In this document: piece by piece, positions 25,898 through 35,180 of the stretch | Numbering within the stretch: position 1 is the first letter of the stretch | Layout of the letters: every line of letters starts with the position of its first letter | Origin: an uncultured Bacteroides sp. | GTDB taxonomy: Bacteria > Bacteroidota > Bacteroidia > Cytophagales > Cyclobacteriaceae | Direction of reading: 5' to 3' | NCBI GenBank assembly: GCA_902168185.1 | Contig: CABHOV010000041.1 | Span: 248,001 to 312,000 of the forward strand | Length of the DNA stretch: 64,000 bases | Position numbers and translations under genes: made by a program | The notes under the pieces: model-generated | Told to the model about the DNA's origin: nothing | Databases searched by the model: none | The model's input: only the letters and a program-made list of their open reading frames with translations

Positions 25898-26719
25898 ATG
25901 CAGGACCTCAAAATCACGTTAATCCAATCCGATTTGCACTGGGAAGATATCGATGCCAACCTTTCGATGTTTGAAGAGAAGATCTGGCAAATAAGTGGTT
26001 CCACGGATGTGATCGTACTGCCTGAAATGTTTACCACTGGTTTTACCATGGCGGCCAATAAAAAAGCCGAGCACATGAACATGAAAACTTTCAAGTGGAT
26101 GAAACAGATGGCAGATCAAACGGGAGCACTAATTCTCGGAAGCTATATTGTAACTGTACACGACCGTTACTACAACCGGTTACTCTGGATGGAGCCCGGA
26201 GGAAATTTCAAGACGTACGACAAGCGTCATCTTTTCCGAATGGATAATGAACATAAAACATATTCACCCGGAGAAAGTTTGTTGATCGCTACCTGGCGAG
26301 GATGGAAGATCTGTCCATTGATTTGTTACGATCTTCGCTTCCCCGTTTGGAGCCGTAACAAATGGGACCGTGTCAATCAAAAACTTTCGTACGATGTTGC
26401 TATTTACGTTGCTAACTGGCCGGTTACACGCATCGATACCTGGGATACATTGTTGAAAGCCCGCGCGATTGAAAACCTGAGTTTTGTTGTTGGTGTGAAT
26501 CGCATTGGTCAGGATGAGCAAGGCGTTGAGTACAACGGACATTCTTCGATCATCAGTCCTAAAGGCGAAGTCATTTATACCAACGAAGGAGGAGAAGCTG
26601 TGCGGACGATGGAACTCAGTGCAAATGCCTTGCACGCTTTCCGCGATCGCTTCCCTGCCTATATAGATTCTGATGACTTTACGATCGAATTTGAAGAATA
26701 CGAAGAATCAGAATTTTAA
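25898..26719 (+). CDS. Nitrilase-family omega-amidase (YafV-like)
   Basis: The 273-residue protein has the Glu-Lys-Cys triad of the carbon-nitrogen hydrolase family: E43 in VLPEMFTTGF, K109 in TYDKRHLF and C143 in PLICYDLRFPVW. A second glutamate-containing loop, TLLKARAIENLSFVVGVNR, is also present. The MFTTGF motif is typical of YafV-like omega-amidases, which convert alpha-ketoglutaramate to alpha-ketoglutarate. Adjacent to the YbdL-like transaminase (88 bases apart), giving the two steps of the glutamine transaminase-omega-amidase pathway. Confidence 0.88.
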   Translation: MQDLKITLIQSDLHWEDIDANLSMFEEKIWQISGSTDVIVLPEMFTTGFTMAANKKAEHMNMKTFKWMKQMADQTGALILGSYIVTVHDRYYNRLLWMEPGGNFKTYDKRHLFRMDNEHKTYSPGESLLIATWRGWKICPLICYDLRFPVWSRNKWDRVNQKLSYDVAIYVANWPVTRIDTWDTLLKARAIENLSFVVGVNRIGQDEQGVEYNGHSSIISPKGEVIYTNEGGEAVRTMELSANALHAFRDRFPAYIDSDDFTIEFEEYEESEF

Positions 26720-26753
26720 GAAGCCTGAAACGTGCGTTATAAATATACCGGAT

Positions 26754-26780
26754 AGCCCCTTCGATGGGGCTTTTCTTTTT
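26754..26780 (+). terminator. Intrinsic terminator after the omega-amidase gene
   Basis: AGCCCC (26754-26759) and GGGGCT (26766-26771) form a short GC-rich stem with a TTCGAT loop, followed by TTTCTTTTT. Confidence 0.8.
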
Positions 26781-26884
26781 ATAAAGCGATTCTCCATACT
26801 ATATATAGCCTGATAGCCTTGTAGCATCCCGGATATTCCCTGAAAAATTCGTGAGCCACTCTTCGTAAAGGCGTATCAAAAGCC

Positions 26885-26892
26885 TACTTTTG
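26885..26892 (+). promoter_or_regulatory. -7 promoter element of purH
   Basis: TACTTTTG fits TAnnTTTG and lies 35 bases before the purH ATG. No clear -33 TTTG was found. Confidence 0.5.
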
Positions 26893-26927
26893 CACCTCAT
26901 TTCAAAACCACTAAATCTACCCTGAAC

Positions 26928-28454
26928 ATGGCCAGCCAGAAAATTACAAGAGCCCTAATCTCTGTTTATTATAAAGATAATTTAGAGCCTATCGTACATG
27001 CGCTCGGCAAGCAGGGAGTGGAGTTTGTCTCAACTGGTGGCACACAGGAATTTATCGAGAAGCTTGGCTATAAAGTAACTCCGGTAGAAAACCTTACGGG
27101 ATATCCTTCCATTTTTGGCGGTCGCGTTAAAACGTTGCATCCTGCGATCTTCGGAGGTATTCTATACAGACGCGATGATGCCGGTGATCTTAACCAGGCA
27201 AAAGAATTCAATATAGCGCCCATCGATCTGGTTATTGTGGATCTATACCCTTTTGAAGAAACAGTAGCGAAGGGCGGTTCAGAGGAAGATGTCATTGAAA
27301 AAATTGACATCGGTGGAATCTCTTTGATCCGTGGCGCTGCCAAGAATTTTAAAGATGTATTGATAGTTGCTTCGCGTAATCAATATAGTGAGCTTCTTGA
27401 GTTGTTGCAGGCTAAGAATTGTTCTTCCGATCTGAGCGATCGTAAAAAGTTTGCTGCGATGTCTTTTGATGTCACCTCGCATTACGACTCAGCTATATTT
27501 AACTACTTCAACAATGAGTTTCAACTTCCAAGTTATAAGAAGAGCTATCAGCAGGGGCGTGTACTTCGCTACGGGGAAAATCCGCATCAGAAGGGAACAT
27601 ACTATGGCGACCTCGATGGATTGTTTGAGCAACTCAATGGTAAAGAGCTCTCCTATAATAATCTCGTAGATATAGATGCTGCTATAAACCTGGTAAAGGA
27701 ATTTGAAGGTGAAACAGCTTTTGTGATCATCAAGCATACCAATGCCTGTGGTGTAGCCATCGCTTCATCAGTAAAGGAGGCGTACCTGAAAGCCTTCCAG
27801 GCAGACACGATCTCTGCGTTCGGTGGTGTACTGTCAACCAACAAGACCATTGATATCGCTGCTGCGGAAGAAATCAATAAACTCTTTTTTGAAATTCTGA
27901 TCGCTCCTTCATATACCGATGATGCATTGGCATTGCTAAAGAGCAAGAAGAACCGAATGATCCTGTTACAGAAGCAACAACTTACTGAAACGAAACAAAG
28001 CAAAACAATCCTCAATGGTATCATTGAACAGGATCTTGATCTGAAAACAGATTCACAAAGCGATCTGAAAGTTGTTACCAGGCAAGCGCCAACAACTGCA
28101 GAGGTAAATGCTTTACTCTTCGCCAGCAAGATCTGCAAGCACACAAAGTCAAATACAATTATACTCGCAGTAGAAGGGCAACTGTTGGCAAGTGGTGTGG
28201 GCCAGACTTCACGCGTTGATGCATTGAAGCAGGCTATTGAAAAAGCCGCTGCTTTCGGATTTAGTCTGAAAGGTGCTGTGATGGCATCCGATGCTTTCTT
28301 TCCTTTTCCCGATTGTGTGGAGATTGCTAACCAACAAGGTATTCATGCAGTCATACAACCCGGAGGTTCAGTAAAAGATCAAGACTCTATCAACTATTGT
28401 GATGAGCATAGTATGGCCATGGTGTTTACAGGCATCCGTCACTTTAAGCATTAG
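26928..28454 (+). CDS. purH: Bifunctional AICAR formyltransferase / IMP cyclohydrolase
   Basis: The 508-residue protein carries the N-terminal MGS-like IMP cyclohydrolase domain (STGGTQEFIEKLGYKV, GRVKTLHPAIFGGIL, DLYPFEETV, IDIGGISLIRGAAKN) and the C-terminal AICAR transformylase domain with LRYGENPHQK, the catalytic IKHTNACG and the terminal VKDQDSINYCDEHSMAMVFTG region. It does the last two steps of de novo IMP synthesis. It stands alone between a terminator and the mre cluster. Confidence 0.98.
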   Translation: MASQKITRALISVYYKDNLEPIVHALGKQGVEFVSTGGTQEFIEKLGYKVTPVENLTGYPSIFGGRVKTLHPAIFGGILYRRDDAGDLNQAKEFNIAPIDLVIVDLYPFEETVAKGGSEEDVIEKIDIGGISLIRGAAKNFKDVLIVASRNQYSELLELLQAKNCSSDLSDRKKFAAMSFDVTSHYDSAIFNYFNNEFQLPSYKKSYQQGRVLRYGENPHQKGTYYGDLDGLFEQLNGKELSYNNLVDIDAAINLVKEFEGETAFVIIKHTNACGVAIASSVKEAYLKAFQADTISAFGGVLSTNKTIDIAAAEEINKLFFEILIAPSYTDDALALLKSKKNRMILLQKQQLTETKQSKTILNGIIEQDLDLKTDSQSDLKVVTRQAPTTAEVNALLFASKICKHTKSNTIILAVEGQLLASGVGQTSRVDALKQAIEKAAAFGFSLKGAVMASDAFFPFPDCVEIANQQGIHAVIQPGGSVKDQDSINYCDEHSMAMVFTGIRHFKH

Positions 28455-28689
28455 TACATTTTCATTACATCGAGGTGTATGATGTGTTTACTATACTCGT
28501 ACGTTGAACCTGAAACAGTGAAGTTGAAACCTCCAACCACTGTCGTTCACCGATAGGAATTTTTAGGACTTGTAAAAAACTTACATTTTTAGACTGATAC
28601 ACATTAATTTGGTAAATTAAGTGCAATTTTACAGGCGCTATCTTGGTTAACTTCGAGACATAATTTTTAAACATAGGGAATACAGATAC

Positions 28690-29715
28690 ATGGCATTTTT
28701 TGACTTCTTCACCAGCGACATTGCAATTGACCTGGGAACAGCAAACACCCTTATCATTCACAAAGATAAAATCGTAGTGGATGAACCTTCTATCATCGCA
28801 CTCGACAAAGTAAACAATAAGGTATTGGCCATCGGTCGTGAAGCGATGCAGATGCATGAGAAGACACACGATCATATCAAGACGATCCGCCCGCTGAAGG
28901 AAGGTGTAATAGCCGACTTCCAGGCAGCCGAAATGATGTTGCGTGGTCTTATCAAAATGGTAGACACAGGCAAGCGCCTCTTTCCACCATCCTATAGAAT
29001 GGTAATCTGTATCCCATCTGGTATCACTGAAGTTGAGAAGCGTGCCGTGCGCGACTCAGCAGAACATGCCGGAGCAAAAGAAGTATATATGATCTATGAA
29101 CCTATATCGGCAGCGATCGGTACAGGTATAGATATAGAACAACCCATCGGTAACATGATCGTGGATATTGGTGGTGGAACTACTGATATTGCCGTGATCG
29201 CCCTTTCGGGGATTGTTTGCGATCAGTCGATCCGCGTAGCTGGAGATACTTTCAACAGAGATATACTCGACTATATGAGACGTCAGCATAACCTGCTGAT
29301 CGGTGAGCGTTCTGCAGAAAAGGTAAAGATCGAAGTCGGCTCTGCATTAACTGAGCTGGAAGACGGACCAGATGATTATGAAATCCGTGGCCGTGATTTA
29401 ATGACCGGTATACCAAAGACTATCAAGATTTCGTATTCAGAAGTTGCCTTTGCTTTAGACAAGTCTGTTTCCAAATTGGAAGAAGCTGTACTCAAAGCGT
29501 TAGAGACTTCACCTCCTGAATTGTCAGCTGACATTTATGAAAGAGGTATATATCTCACCGGTGGCGGAGCATTGCTGAGAGGACTTGACAAACGTCTTGC
29601 TCTTAAAACAAAACTTCCGATTCACGTTGCAGACGATCCACTTCGTGCTGTTGTTCGTGGAACAGGTCAGGCTTTGAAAAATATCGCGCAGTTCCGTGCT
29701 GTGTTAATGACATAG
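28690..29715 (+). CDS. mreB: Rod-shape determining protein MreB
   Basis: The 341-residue actin homologue has the phosphate-1 motif IAIDLGTANTLI, the MVICIPSG stretch, phosphate-2 VDIGGGTTDIAVIALSG and the adenosine motif LTGGGALLRGL. MreB filaments guide the elongation machinery on the cytoplasmic face of the membrane. First gene of the cluster mreB-C-D-mrdA-rodA. A TAACTTCG sequence at 28648-28655 could be a variant -7 element. Of its 7 ATA codons read by eye, 6 follow a T-ending codon. Confidence 0.98.
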   Translation: MAFFDFFTSDIAIDLGTANTLIIHKDKIVVDEPSIIALDKVNNKVLAIGREAMQMHEKTHDHIKTIRPLKEGVIADFQAAEMMLRGLIKMVDTGKRLFPPSYRMVICIPSGITEVEKRAVRDSAEHAGAKEVYMIYEPISAAIGTGIDIEQPIGNMIVDIGGGTTDIAVIALSGIVCDQSIRVAGDTFNRDILDYMRRQHNLLIGERSAEKVKIEVGSALTELEDGPDDYEIRGRDLMTGIPKTIKISYSEVAFALDKSVSKLEEAVLKALETSPPELSADIYERGIYLTGGGALLRGLDKRLALKTKLPIHVADDPLRAVVRGTGQALKNIAQFRAVLMT

Positions 29716-29785
29716 CCTTACTTTTTGCCGAAATGGGTAGGGTACGATTTTCATCGGTGATCGAACGCACCTTAACTAAAGTTTA

Positions 29786-30625
29786 ATGGAGCGTCTATTT
29801 TATTTCATCTATCAATACCGGGCTTTCTTTACGTTTGTCGTGCTGGAAGTATTTTGCTTTTGGCTTGTTGTAGAGAACAATGCATATCAGGGAGCAAAAT
29901 TTTTCAACTCGTCCAATACCGTTGTTGCATCATTAAATAATTTCTCACAAAGCATTCGTGATTATTTCCTGTTGCGCGATGTCAACACCACACTCGCAGA
30001 AGAGAACGCCATCTTGCGCAGGCAGGTAGAGCAAAACAATCAGCGTGTTCAGGCATTCGATACACTGGCACTTCGTGACTCTTCCTTAATTAAACGATTC
30101 GATTTCGTCAGTGCCAAGGTGGTGAACAATCACGTTGATCAGTTTAAAAATTTCATCACTATTAATAAAGGAAGAGATGCCGGCATCGAAGCGGGCATGG
30201 CAGTAATAAGTCCGTTAGGAGTTGTAGGGAAAGTAAAGCTGGTTTCCAACCATTATGGTGTGGTAACTTCCCTGCTACATATAGACCTGATGGTTTCTGC
30301 CGTGTTGAAACGTACGGGACATTATGGATCCGTGCAATGGGATGGACATGATCCTGGCGTTGTAAAGTTTAAATATATTCCGCGTCACGTAAACCCGATG
30401 GTTGGCGATTCAGTCGTCACCTCAGGCTTCAATGCTATTTTTCCTGAAGGTGTCATGATTGGGACAATCATTGATAAGAAGCTTGACAACGAAGCACTCT
30501 CATATGACTTAAGTGTCAGGCTCTCACAAGATTTTCGCAAGCTTTCGTATGTAACGATCGTAAGAAGTGAGCTGAAACAGGAAGTTGATTCTCTGGAACA
30601 GGTCGTAAATGCAATGGAGCGATGA
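29786..30625 (+). CDS. mreC: Rod-shape determining protein MreC
   Basis: The 279-residue bitopic protein has a transmembrane helix at about 10-28, a periplasmic coiled coil (about 65-95, LAEENAILRRQVEQNNQRVQ) and the beta-rich MreC core (VNKGRDAGIEAGMAV-like ITINKGRDAGIEAGM, GVVGKVKLVS). It links MreB and PBP2/RodA in the periplasm. It overlaps mreD by four bases (ATGA). Confidence 0.95.
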   Translation: MERLFYFIYQYRAFFTFVVLEVFCFWLVVENNAYQGAKFFNSSNTVVASLNNFSQSIRDYFLLRDVNTTLAEENAILRRQVEQNNQRVQAFDTLALRDSSLIKRFDFVSAKVVNNHVDQFKNFITINKGRDAGIEAGMAVISPLGVVGKVKLVSNHYGVVTSLLHIDLMVSAVLKRTGHYGSVQWDGHDPGVVKFKYIPRHVNPMVGDSVVTSGFNAIFPEGVMIGTIIDKKLDNEALSYDLSVRLSQDFRKLSYVTIVRSELKQEVDSLEQVVNAMER

Positions 30626-31134
30626 GCAGAGGAGCCATATTTCAAGTCATAGCGTTTTTCGTTTATCTGTTTTACCAGGTATTGATACTTCAGAATGTCG
30701 TGTTGTTTCACACTGCATTTTGTTTTCTCTATATACTATATCTGCTATTGTTACCGGTAGAAACCAATCCACTTATATTAATGGGTATTGGTTTTCTGAT
30801 GGGTTTTGCCGTAGACATGTTCTACGAGAGCATCGGGTTGCATGCATTTGCATGTGTATTGATAATGTATGTACGAAACTATTGGCTCAGCTCCATGACA
30901 CCTCAAGGTGGATATGACAGCAACTCCACGCCTTCCATGGCTTTGGGTGGATTTCAGTGGTTCGTTATTTATTCTTTGCCGCTGGTGTTTTTACACCATA
31001 CCATTTTATTTTTTATGGAAGCTGGCGGCTTTAGAATGTTCTGGTTTACGCTGTGGAAAATAATCACCAGCACTTTTTTTACCATGTTGGTAATTTTAAT
31101 TGCTCAATTTTTGTTTCCGAGCAGAAGACGATGA
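30622..31134 (+). CDS. mreD: Rod-shape determining protein MreD
   Basis: The 170-residue integral membrane protein has five to six hydrophobic segments, and the cluster position (mreC overlap, mrdA downstream) identifies it as MreD although the family is poorly conserved. The MGIGFLMGFAVDMFYESIGLHAFA stretch, shown here in part as GFAVDMFYESIGLHA, matches the GxxxDxxxxxxxGxxA pattern of MreD. It belongs to the elongasome. Confidence 0.88.
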   Translation: MSRGAIFQVIAFFVYLFYQVLILQNVVLFHTAFCFLYILYLLLLPVETNPLILMGIGFLMGFAVDMFYESIGLHAFACVLIMYVRNYWLSSMTPQGGYDSNSTPSMALGGFQWFVIYSLPLVFLHHTILFFMEAGGFRMFWFTLWKIITSTFFTMLVILIAQFLFPSRRR

Positions 31135-31247
31135 TCCGCTTGTAAGGTGCGCGATTGAAACCTTACCATTTACACAGAATTTGATCACACATTTTGCACA
31201 CGTAATGTATCGGGTGGAACTCGCATACTATATATTTACTCATAGCT

Positions 31248-31255
31248 TAACTTTG
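31248..31255 (+). promoter_or_regulatory. -7 promoter element upstream of mrdA
   Basis: TAACTTTG matches the consensus and lies 14 bases before the mrdA start, so mrdA-rodA can be transcribed independently of mreBCD. Confidence 0.55.
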
Positions 31256-31269
31256 CCTTATTATATACT

Positions 31270-33093
31270 ATGAACGAAGGCCGGAAAGAAGTTTTACAAA
31301 TAGTGTTTGTACTGGTAGGTCTTATCTTCCTGGTAAAACTATTCTTCATACAGATTGTTGAAGAGCGCTATAAAAACATGGCGGGCGTTAACGCTATCCG
31401 TAAGGAGATCCAATACCCGATCAGAGGGATTATCAAAGATCGTAATGGCAAACTGATTGTATATAACAGTCCCGAATTCGACCTCATGGTAATTCTCCAT
31501 GAAGTAAAGCATTTTGATAGCACTCGCTTCTGCCAGGTGTTTGGCAAAACACAGGATGAACTTCGCTTACTGTTCAAGAGTTTTTATACTGAAATAAGAA
31601 ACAGGAAGGCAAATCGCTTTCAACCCTTTCCATTCTTACGTCAACTCTCAACGTATGATCTTGCCCGAATCCAGGATAACCTGGATGAGTTCCCCGGATT
31701 TTTTATTCAGGATAGAACTACGCGCGCGTACGCGAGCAAGGCGGTAGCAAATGCTATAGGCTATGTAAGTGAGATCTCGAAGAATCAATTGGACAGAGAC
31801 AAAACCGGAATTTATAAGCAAGGTGATTATATAGGACAGAGCGGAATTGAATCTTTCTACGAAGAATATCTGCGCGGACAACGTGGTATAAAACACCTGA
31901 TGCGTAATAAGGATGGTGTGATCAAAGGTTCTTACGAAGGAGGAAAGTACGATACACTTTCTGTACCCGGACAAGATCTGGTATCCACGATAGATCTGAC
32001 ATTGCAAGAGTACGGTGCATTTCTGCTGAATGGAAAATCAGGAAGTATAATTGCGATCGAGCCAGCAACCGGAGAAATACTCGCCATGGTATCCGGCCCA
32101 TCGTACGACCCCAATCTTCTTACCGGTAAAAACTATAGTCAAAACTTTAAGCTCATCAGTACTGATAGCCTTAAGCCATTGTTCAATCGTCCGTTGATGG
32201 CGCAGTATCGCCCCGGTTCTATATTTAAGATTGCCCAGGCGATGGTTGCGTTACAGGAAGGAGTGATCACTCCGGAGACACGCATTCGCTGCGACCGCTC
32301 TATTATAAATTGCCACGGGCCACATTCGAATGAAGATCTTCGCGGTGCTATTACCAATTCATGTAACCCGTACTTTCACAACGTGCTTCGCAGAATGTTG
32401 AATCAAGGTAAAGGAGCAAATCCGTTTGACGATACACGCATAGGTCTTGCTGAATGGGACAAGCACATGATGAGTTTTGGTTTCGGAAGGAGATTAGGTA
32501 TCGATCTTCCGAATGAAAAAAGAGGGCTGGTGCCAAGCCCTGAATATTATGACCGTGCTTACGGAGGACGCCCCTGGAAATTTTCAAATATATACTCGAT
32601 TGCGATCGGTGAAGGTGAAAACATGGTAGTGCCTTTGCAGATGGCAAACTTTGCAGCGACCGTAGCCAATAAAGGTTTTTACTATACACCACATCTTGTT
32701 AAGTCCATTGGTAATTCAGGCATGCCGCTACCGCAGTATCTTGAAAAACACTTGACAACCATTGACTCTGCTAATTTTAGAATTGCAAGAGATGCTATGC
32801 AGCGTGTGGTGGAAGCCGGTACGGCACAGTATCGCGCAAAGCTGAAAGATATAGTAGTGTGTGGTAAAACCGGAACTGTGCAGAATGAACCGAACCCCGA
32901 TCACTCTGTATTTATAGCCTTTGCTCCAAAGGAAAATCCCAAGATCGCCATATCAGTATATGTAGAATACTCTGGTCAGGGTGGGCGTGCAGCAGCATCT
33001 ATAGCCAGCTTGATGATAGAGAAATATTTATTGGGAGGCACGCAGCGTCCGAACATAGAAGAATACGTACTGAAGGGTAAATTCCTTCACTAA
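31270..33093 (+). CDS. mrdA: Penicillin-binding protein 2, elongasome transpeptidase
   Basis: The 607-residue class B PBP has an N-terminal membrane helix (about 9-30), a dimerisation/pedestal domain with YPIRGIIKDRNGKLI, and a transpeptidase domain with SIFK (317-320), SCN (364-366) and KTGT (533-536). It cross-links lateral-wall peptidoglycan together with RodA, whose gene follows after 52 bases. Confidence 0.97.
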   Translation: MNEGRKEVLQIVFVLVGLIFLVKLFFIQIVEERYKNMAGVNAIRKEIQYPIRGIIKDRNGKLIVYNSPEFDLMVILHEVKHFDSTRFCQVFGKTQDELRLLFKSFYTEIRNRKANRFQPFPFLRQLSTYDLARIQDNLDEFPGFFIQDRTTRAYASKAVANAIGYVSEISKNQLDRDKTGIYKQGDYIGQSGIESFYEEYLRGQRGIKHLMRNKDGVIKGSYEGGKYDTLSVPGQDLVSTIDLTLQEYGAFLLNGKSGSIIAIEPATGEILAMVSGPSYDPNLLTGKNYSQNFKLISTDSLKPLFNRPLMAQYRPGSIFKIAQAMVALQEGVITPETRIRCDRSIINCHGPHSNEDLRGAITNSCNPYFHNVLRRMLNQGKGANPFDDTRIGLAEWDKHMMSFGFGRRLGIDLPNEKRGLVPSPEYYDRAYGGRPWKFSNIYSIAIGEGENMVVPLQMANFAATVANKGFYYTPHLVKSIGNSGMPLPQYLEKHLTTIDSANFRIARDAMQRVVEAGTAQYRAKLKDIVVCGKTGTVQNEPNPDHSVFIAFAPKENPKIAISVYVEYSGQGGRAAASIASLMIEKYLLGGTQRPNIEEYVLKGKFLH

Positions 33094-33145
33094 GCTATAG
33101 CTGCTCAGAAAAAACAAGACCTACGAACACATTAACGCTAACGCA

Positions 33146-34417
33146 TTGAGGAGAGAAGAAATAATATCGCACAAAATAGATTGGGTAACCGTACTGATCT
33201 ATGGGCTAATGGTTTTCTGGGGCTGGCTCAATATATACTCTGCTACATACGATGAGACACAATCCATTTTTGACTTGTCGTTGAACTCTGGTCGTCAGAT
33301 GATGTTCATCATCACATCCTCTATTTTGATTTTGGCGATTCTGATCATCGACATGCGCTTCTATGAAACGTTCGCCTATATAATCTATGGAGTACTTCTA
33401 TTCTTATTGCTACTCGTTCCATTTATAGGCAAAGAAGTAGGCGGTAACCGCGCGTGGTTGGGTGTTGGTTCATTTGGTGTACAGCCTTCCGAGTTCGCGA
33501 AGTTTGCTACAGCATTGGCGGCAGCCAAGTTCATTGGTACAATCGGCTTTCGTATGGATAATATCCGTAACCAGATTGTATTGTTCGCGATCATTGCCGG
33601 TCCTATATTACTCATCCTTCTTCAGAAAGATTATGGAACCGCCATGGTATTCATGGTCTTCCTATTGGTGTTTTATCGTGAAGGTATGTCACCGTTTTTG
33701 TTGCTTGTAGGATTAGGTGTAGGTGTTATTTTTATTCTCACACTCCTGGTAGAGAACAATTGGATTCTATTCGGAATCATAGGTGCCGCATGGGGAATTC
33801 TGATGTATATGAATCGCAGAAAAAAAATCAGGCGATTGGGTATCATTACAGCAGGAGCTCTCGTGCTAGCATTTACGATTACCAGTGTGGAATTTATCTT
33901 CGATAATCTTCTTGAAGAACATCATCAGAAAAGAGTAATGGTGTTGATCAATCCCGAACTTGATCAGTTGGGAGCAGGGTACCACGTATACCAATCTAAA
34001 GTAGCCATTGGTAGTGGTGGTGTTATTGGAAAAGGTTTTTTAAAAGGCACGCAGACGAAACTCAAATTTGTTCCTGAACAATATACCGACTTCATCTTCT
34101 GTACGATTGGTGAAGAACACGGATGGATTGGAAGTTTGTTGATGGTCAGTTTGTTTATGTCTTTACTCTTACGCGTAGTCTTTATAGCAGAGCGACAGAA
34201 GAACCGGTTCGCGCGGGTATATGGCTATTCGGTAGCATGTATTTTCTTCTTTCACTTTGCCACGAATATAGCAATGACGATCGGCCTCTTTCCGGTAATT
34301 GGTATACCGCTGCCGTTCTTTAGCTATGGCGGATCATCTCTTTGGAGTTTCACTATATTATTGTTTATCCTTCTCAAACTTGATGCACACAGAATGCATG
34401 TACTTCAGCGATTGTAA
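33146..34417 (+). CDS. rodA: RodA peptidoglycan glycosyltransferase (SEDS family)
   Basis: The 423-residue polytopic protein has about ten membrane helices and the SEDS signatures GGNRAWLGVGSFGVQPSEFAK (in part: VQPSEFAK), KDYGTAMVF, GSGGVIGKGFLKGTQ, FIFCTIGEEHGWIG and GIPLPFFSYGGSSL. RodA polymerises lipid II for elongation with PBP2. The best start is TTG at 33146; the next in-frame ATG lies inside the first helix. A short TAACGC repeat (33133 and 33139) lies just upstream. The insertion of a charged helix pair around 215-260 (NRRKKIRRLG) is a mild peculiarity. Confidence 0.95.
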   Translation: MRREEIISHKIDWVTVLIYGLMVFWGWLNIYSATYDETQSIFDLSLNSGRQMMFIITSSILILAILIIDMRFYETFAYIIYGVLLFLLLLVPFIGKEVGGNRAWLGVGSFGVQPSEFAKFATALAAAKFIGTIGFRMDNIRNQIVLFAIIAGPILLILLQKDYGTAMVFMVFLLVFYREGMSPFLLLVGLGVGVIFILTLLVENNWILFGIIGAAWGILMYMNRRKKIRRLGIITAGALVLAFTITSVEFIFDNLLEEHHQKRVMVLINPELDQLGAGYHVYQSKVAIGSGGVIGKGFLKGTQTKLKFVPEQYTDFIFCTIGEEHGWIGSLLMVSLFMSLLLRVVFIAERQKNRFARVYGYSVACIFFFHFATNIAMTIGLFPVIGIPLPFFSYGGSSLWSFTILLFILLKLDAHRMHVLQRL

Positions 34418-34510
34418 CAGTGCAATACTGTAAAGATATCTCCCGTAGACTACGTATAATTTCACGGTACTAACACCACCGTACGAAACGAAGTCAGCGG
34501 GAGACCAAAT

Positions 34511-34547
34511 AAAAAAAGTCCTGGTTCATGAACCAGGACTTTTTTTA
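34511..34547. terminator. Bidirectional terminator between rodA and frr
   Basis: A perfect palindrome (A-tract, GTCCTGGTTCATGAACCAGGAC, T-tract) serves both convergent genes: rodA on the plus strand and frr on the minus strand. Confidence 0.9.
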
Positions 34548-34574
34548 TTGCCGCTATATATAGTCGATATATAA

Positions 34575-35129
34575 CTATACCGTCATAATTTCTGCTTCCT
34601 TCTTCTTCATCAGGGCATCCACCTTGAGTATAGAGTCGTCCGTCATCTTCTGAACTTTATCTTCAGCATTCTTGATATCATCTTCGGAAACGCCTTTAAT
34701 TTTCTTCAACTGCTCATTCGTGTCCTTACGAATATTTCGGATGCTGATTCTGCCTTGCTCACATTCATGACCAACTTGCTTTACAAGCTGCTTGCGTCTT
34801 TCTTCTGTAAGCATCGGTATATTAATGATCACTTGTTGACCATCGTTCTGCGGATTAAGTCCAAGATTACCGTTGATGATTGCCTTCTCAATCTCCTGGA
34901 TCATACCTTTCTCCCAAGGTTTTACAAAAAGTGTTCGTGCATCAGGAGTAGTAACAGAAGCCACTTGTTGCAGTGGAGTACTCGCGCCATAATAATTTAC
35001 GAGCAAGCCATCGAGCATGGATGGGTTTGCTTTACCTGCACGAATTTTAGTAAGCTCATGACTCAGGTGACTCAGAGCTTTATTCATTGAGTCGCGGGCA
35101 TCATCCAGGTATAATTCAATTTCTTCCAT
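34575..35129 (-). CDS. frr: Ribosome recycling factor
   Basis: The 184-residue protein has the RRF pattern: KALSHLSHELTKIRAGKANPSMLDGLLVNYYGAST, TPLQQVASV, the LxVxPW-like LFVKPWEKGMIQEIEKAI and LTEERRKQLVKQV, with a helical C-terminus. It splits post-termination ribosomes with EF-G. It lies 51 bases downstream of pyrH, a gene order common in bacteria. Confidence 0.97.
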   Translation of the reverse strand: MEEIELYLDDARDSMNKALSHLSHELTKIRAGKANPSMLDGLLVNYYGASTPLQQVASVTTPDARTLFVKPWEKGMIQEIEKAIINGNLGLNPQNDGQQVIINIPMLTEERRKQLVKQVGHECEQGRISIRNIRKDTNEQLKKIKGVSEDDIKNAEDKVQKMTDDSILKVDALMKKKEAEIMTV

Positions 35130-35180
35130 AGAAACAAAGTATAAGTATGAAGTACGTTTTACGAGTTAATTTTTGTCAGC

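Noticed and set aside
28502-28530. Repeated TGAAAC/TGAAGTTG words upstream of mreB as another heptamer array
   Set aside because: Spacing is 6, 8 and 6, so no constant period; words differ from the TAACGGT consensus.
31142-31166. GTAAGGT/ACCTTAC hairpin between mreD and mrdA as terminator
   Set aside because: The stem is only 7 bp and is followed by CATTTACAC, with no T-tract. It may be a minor structure.
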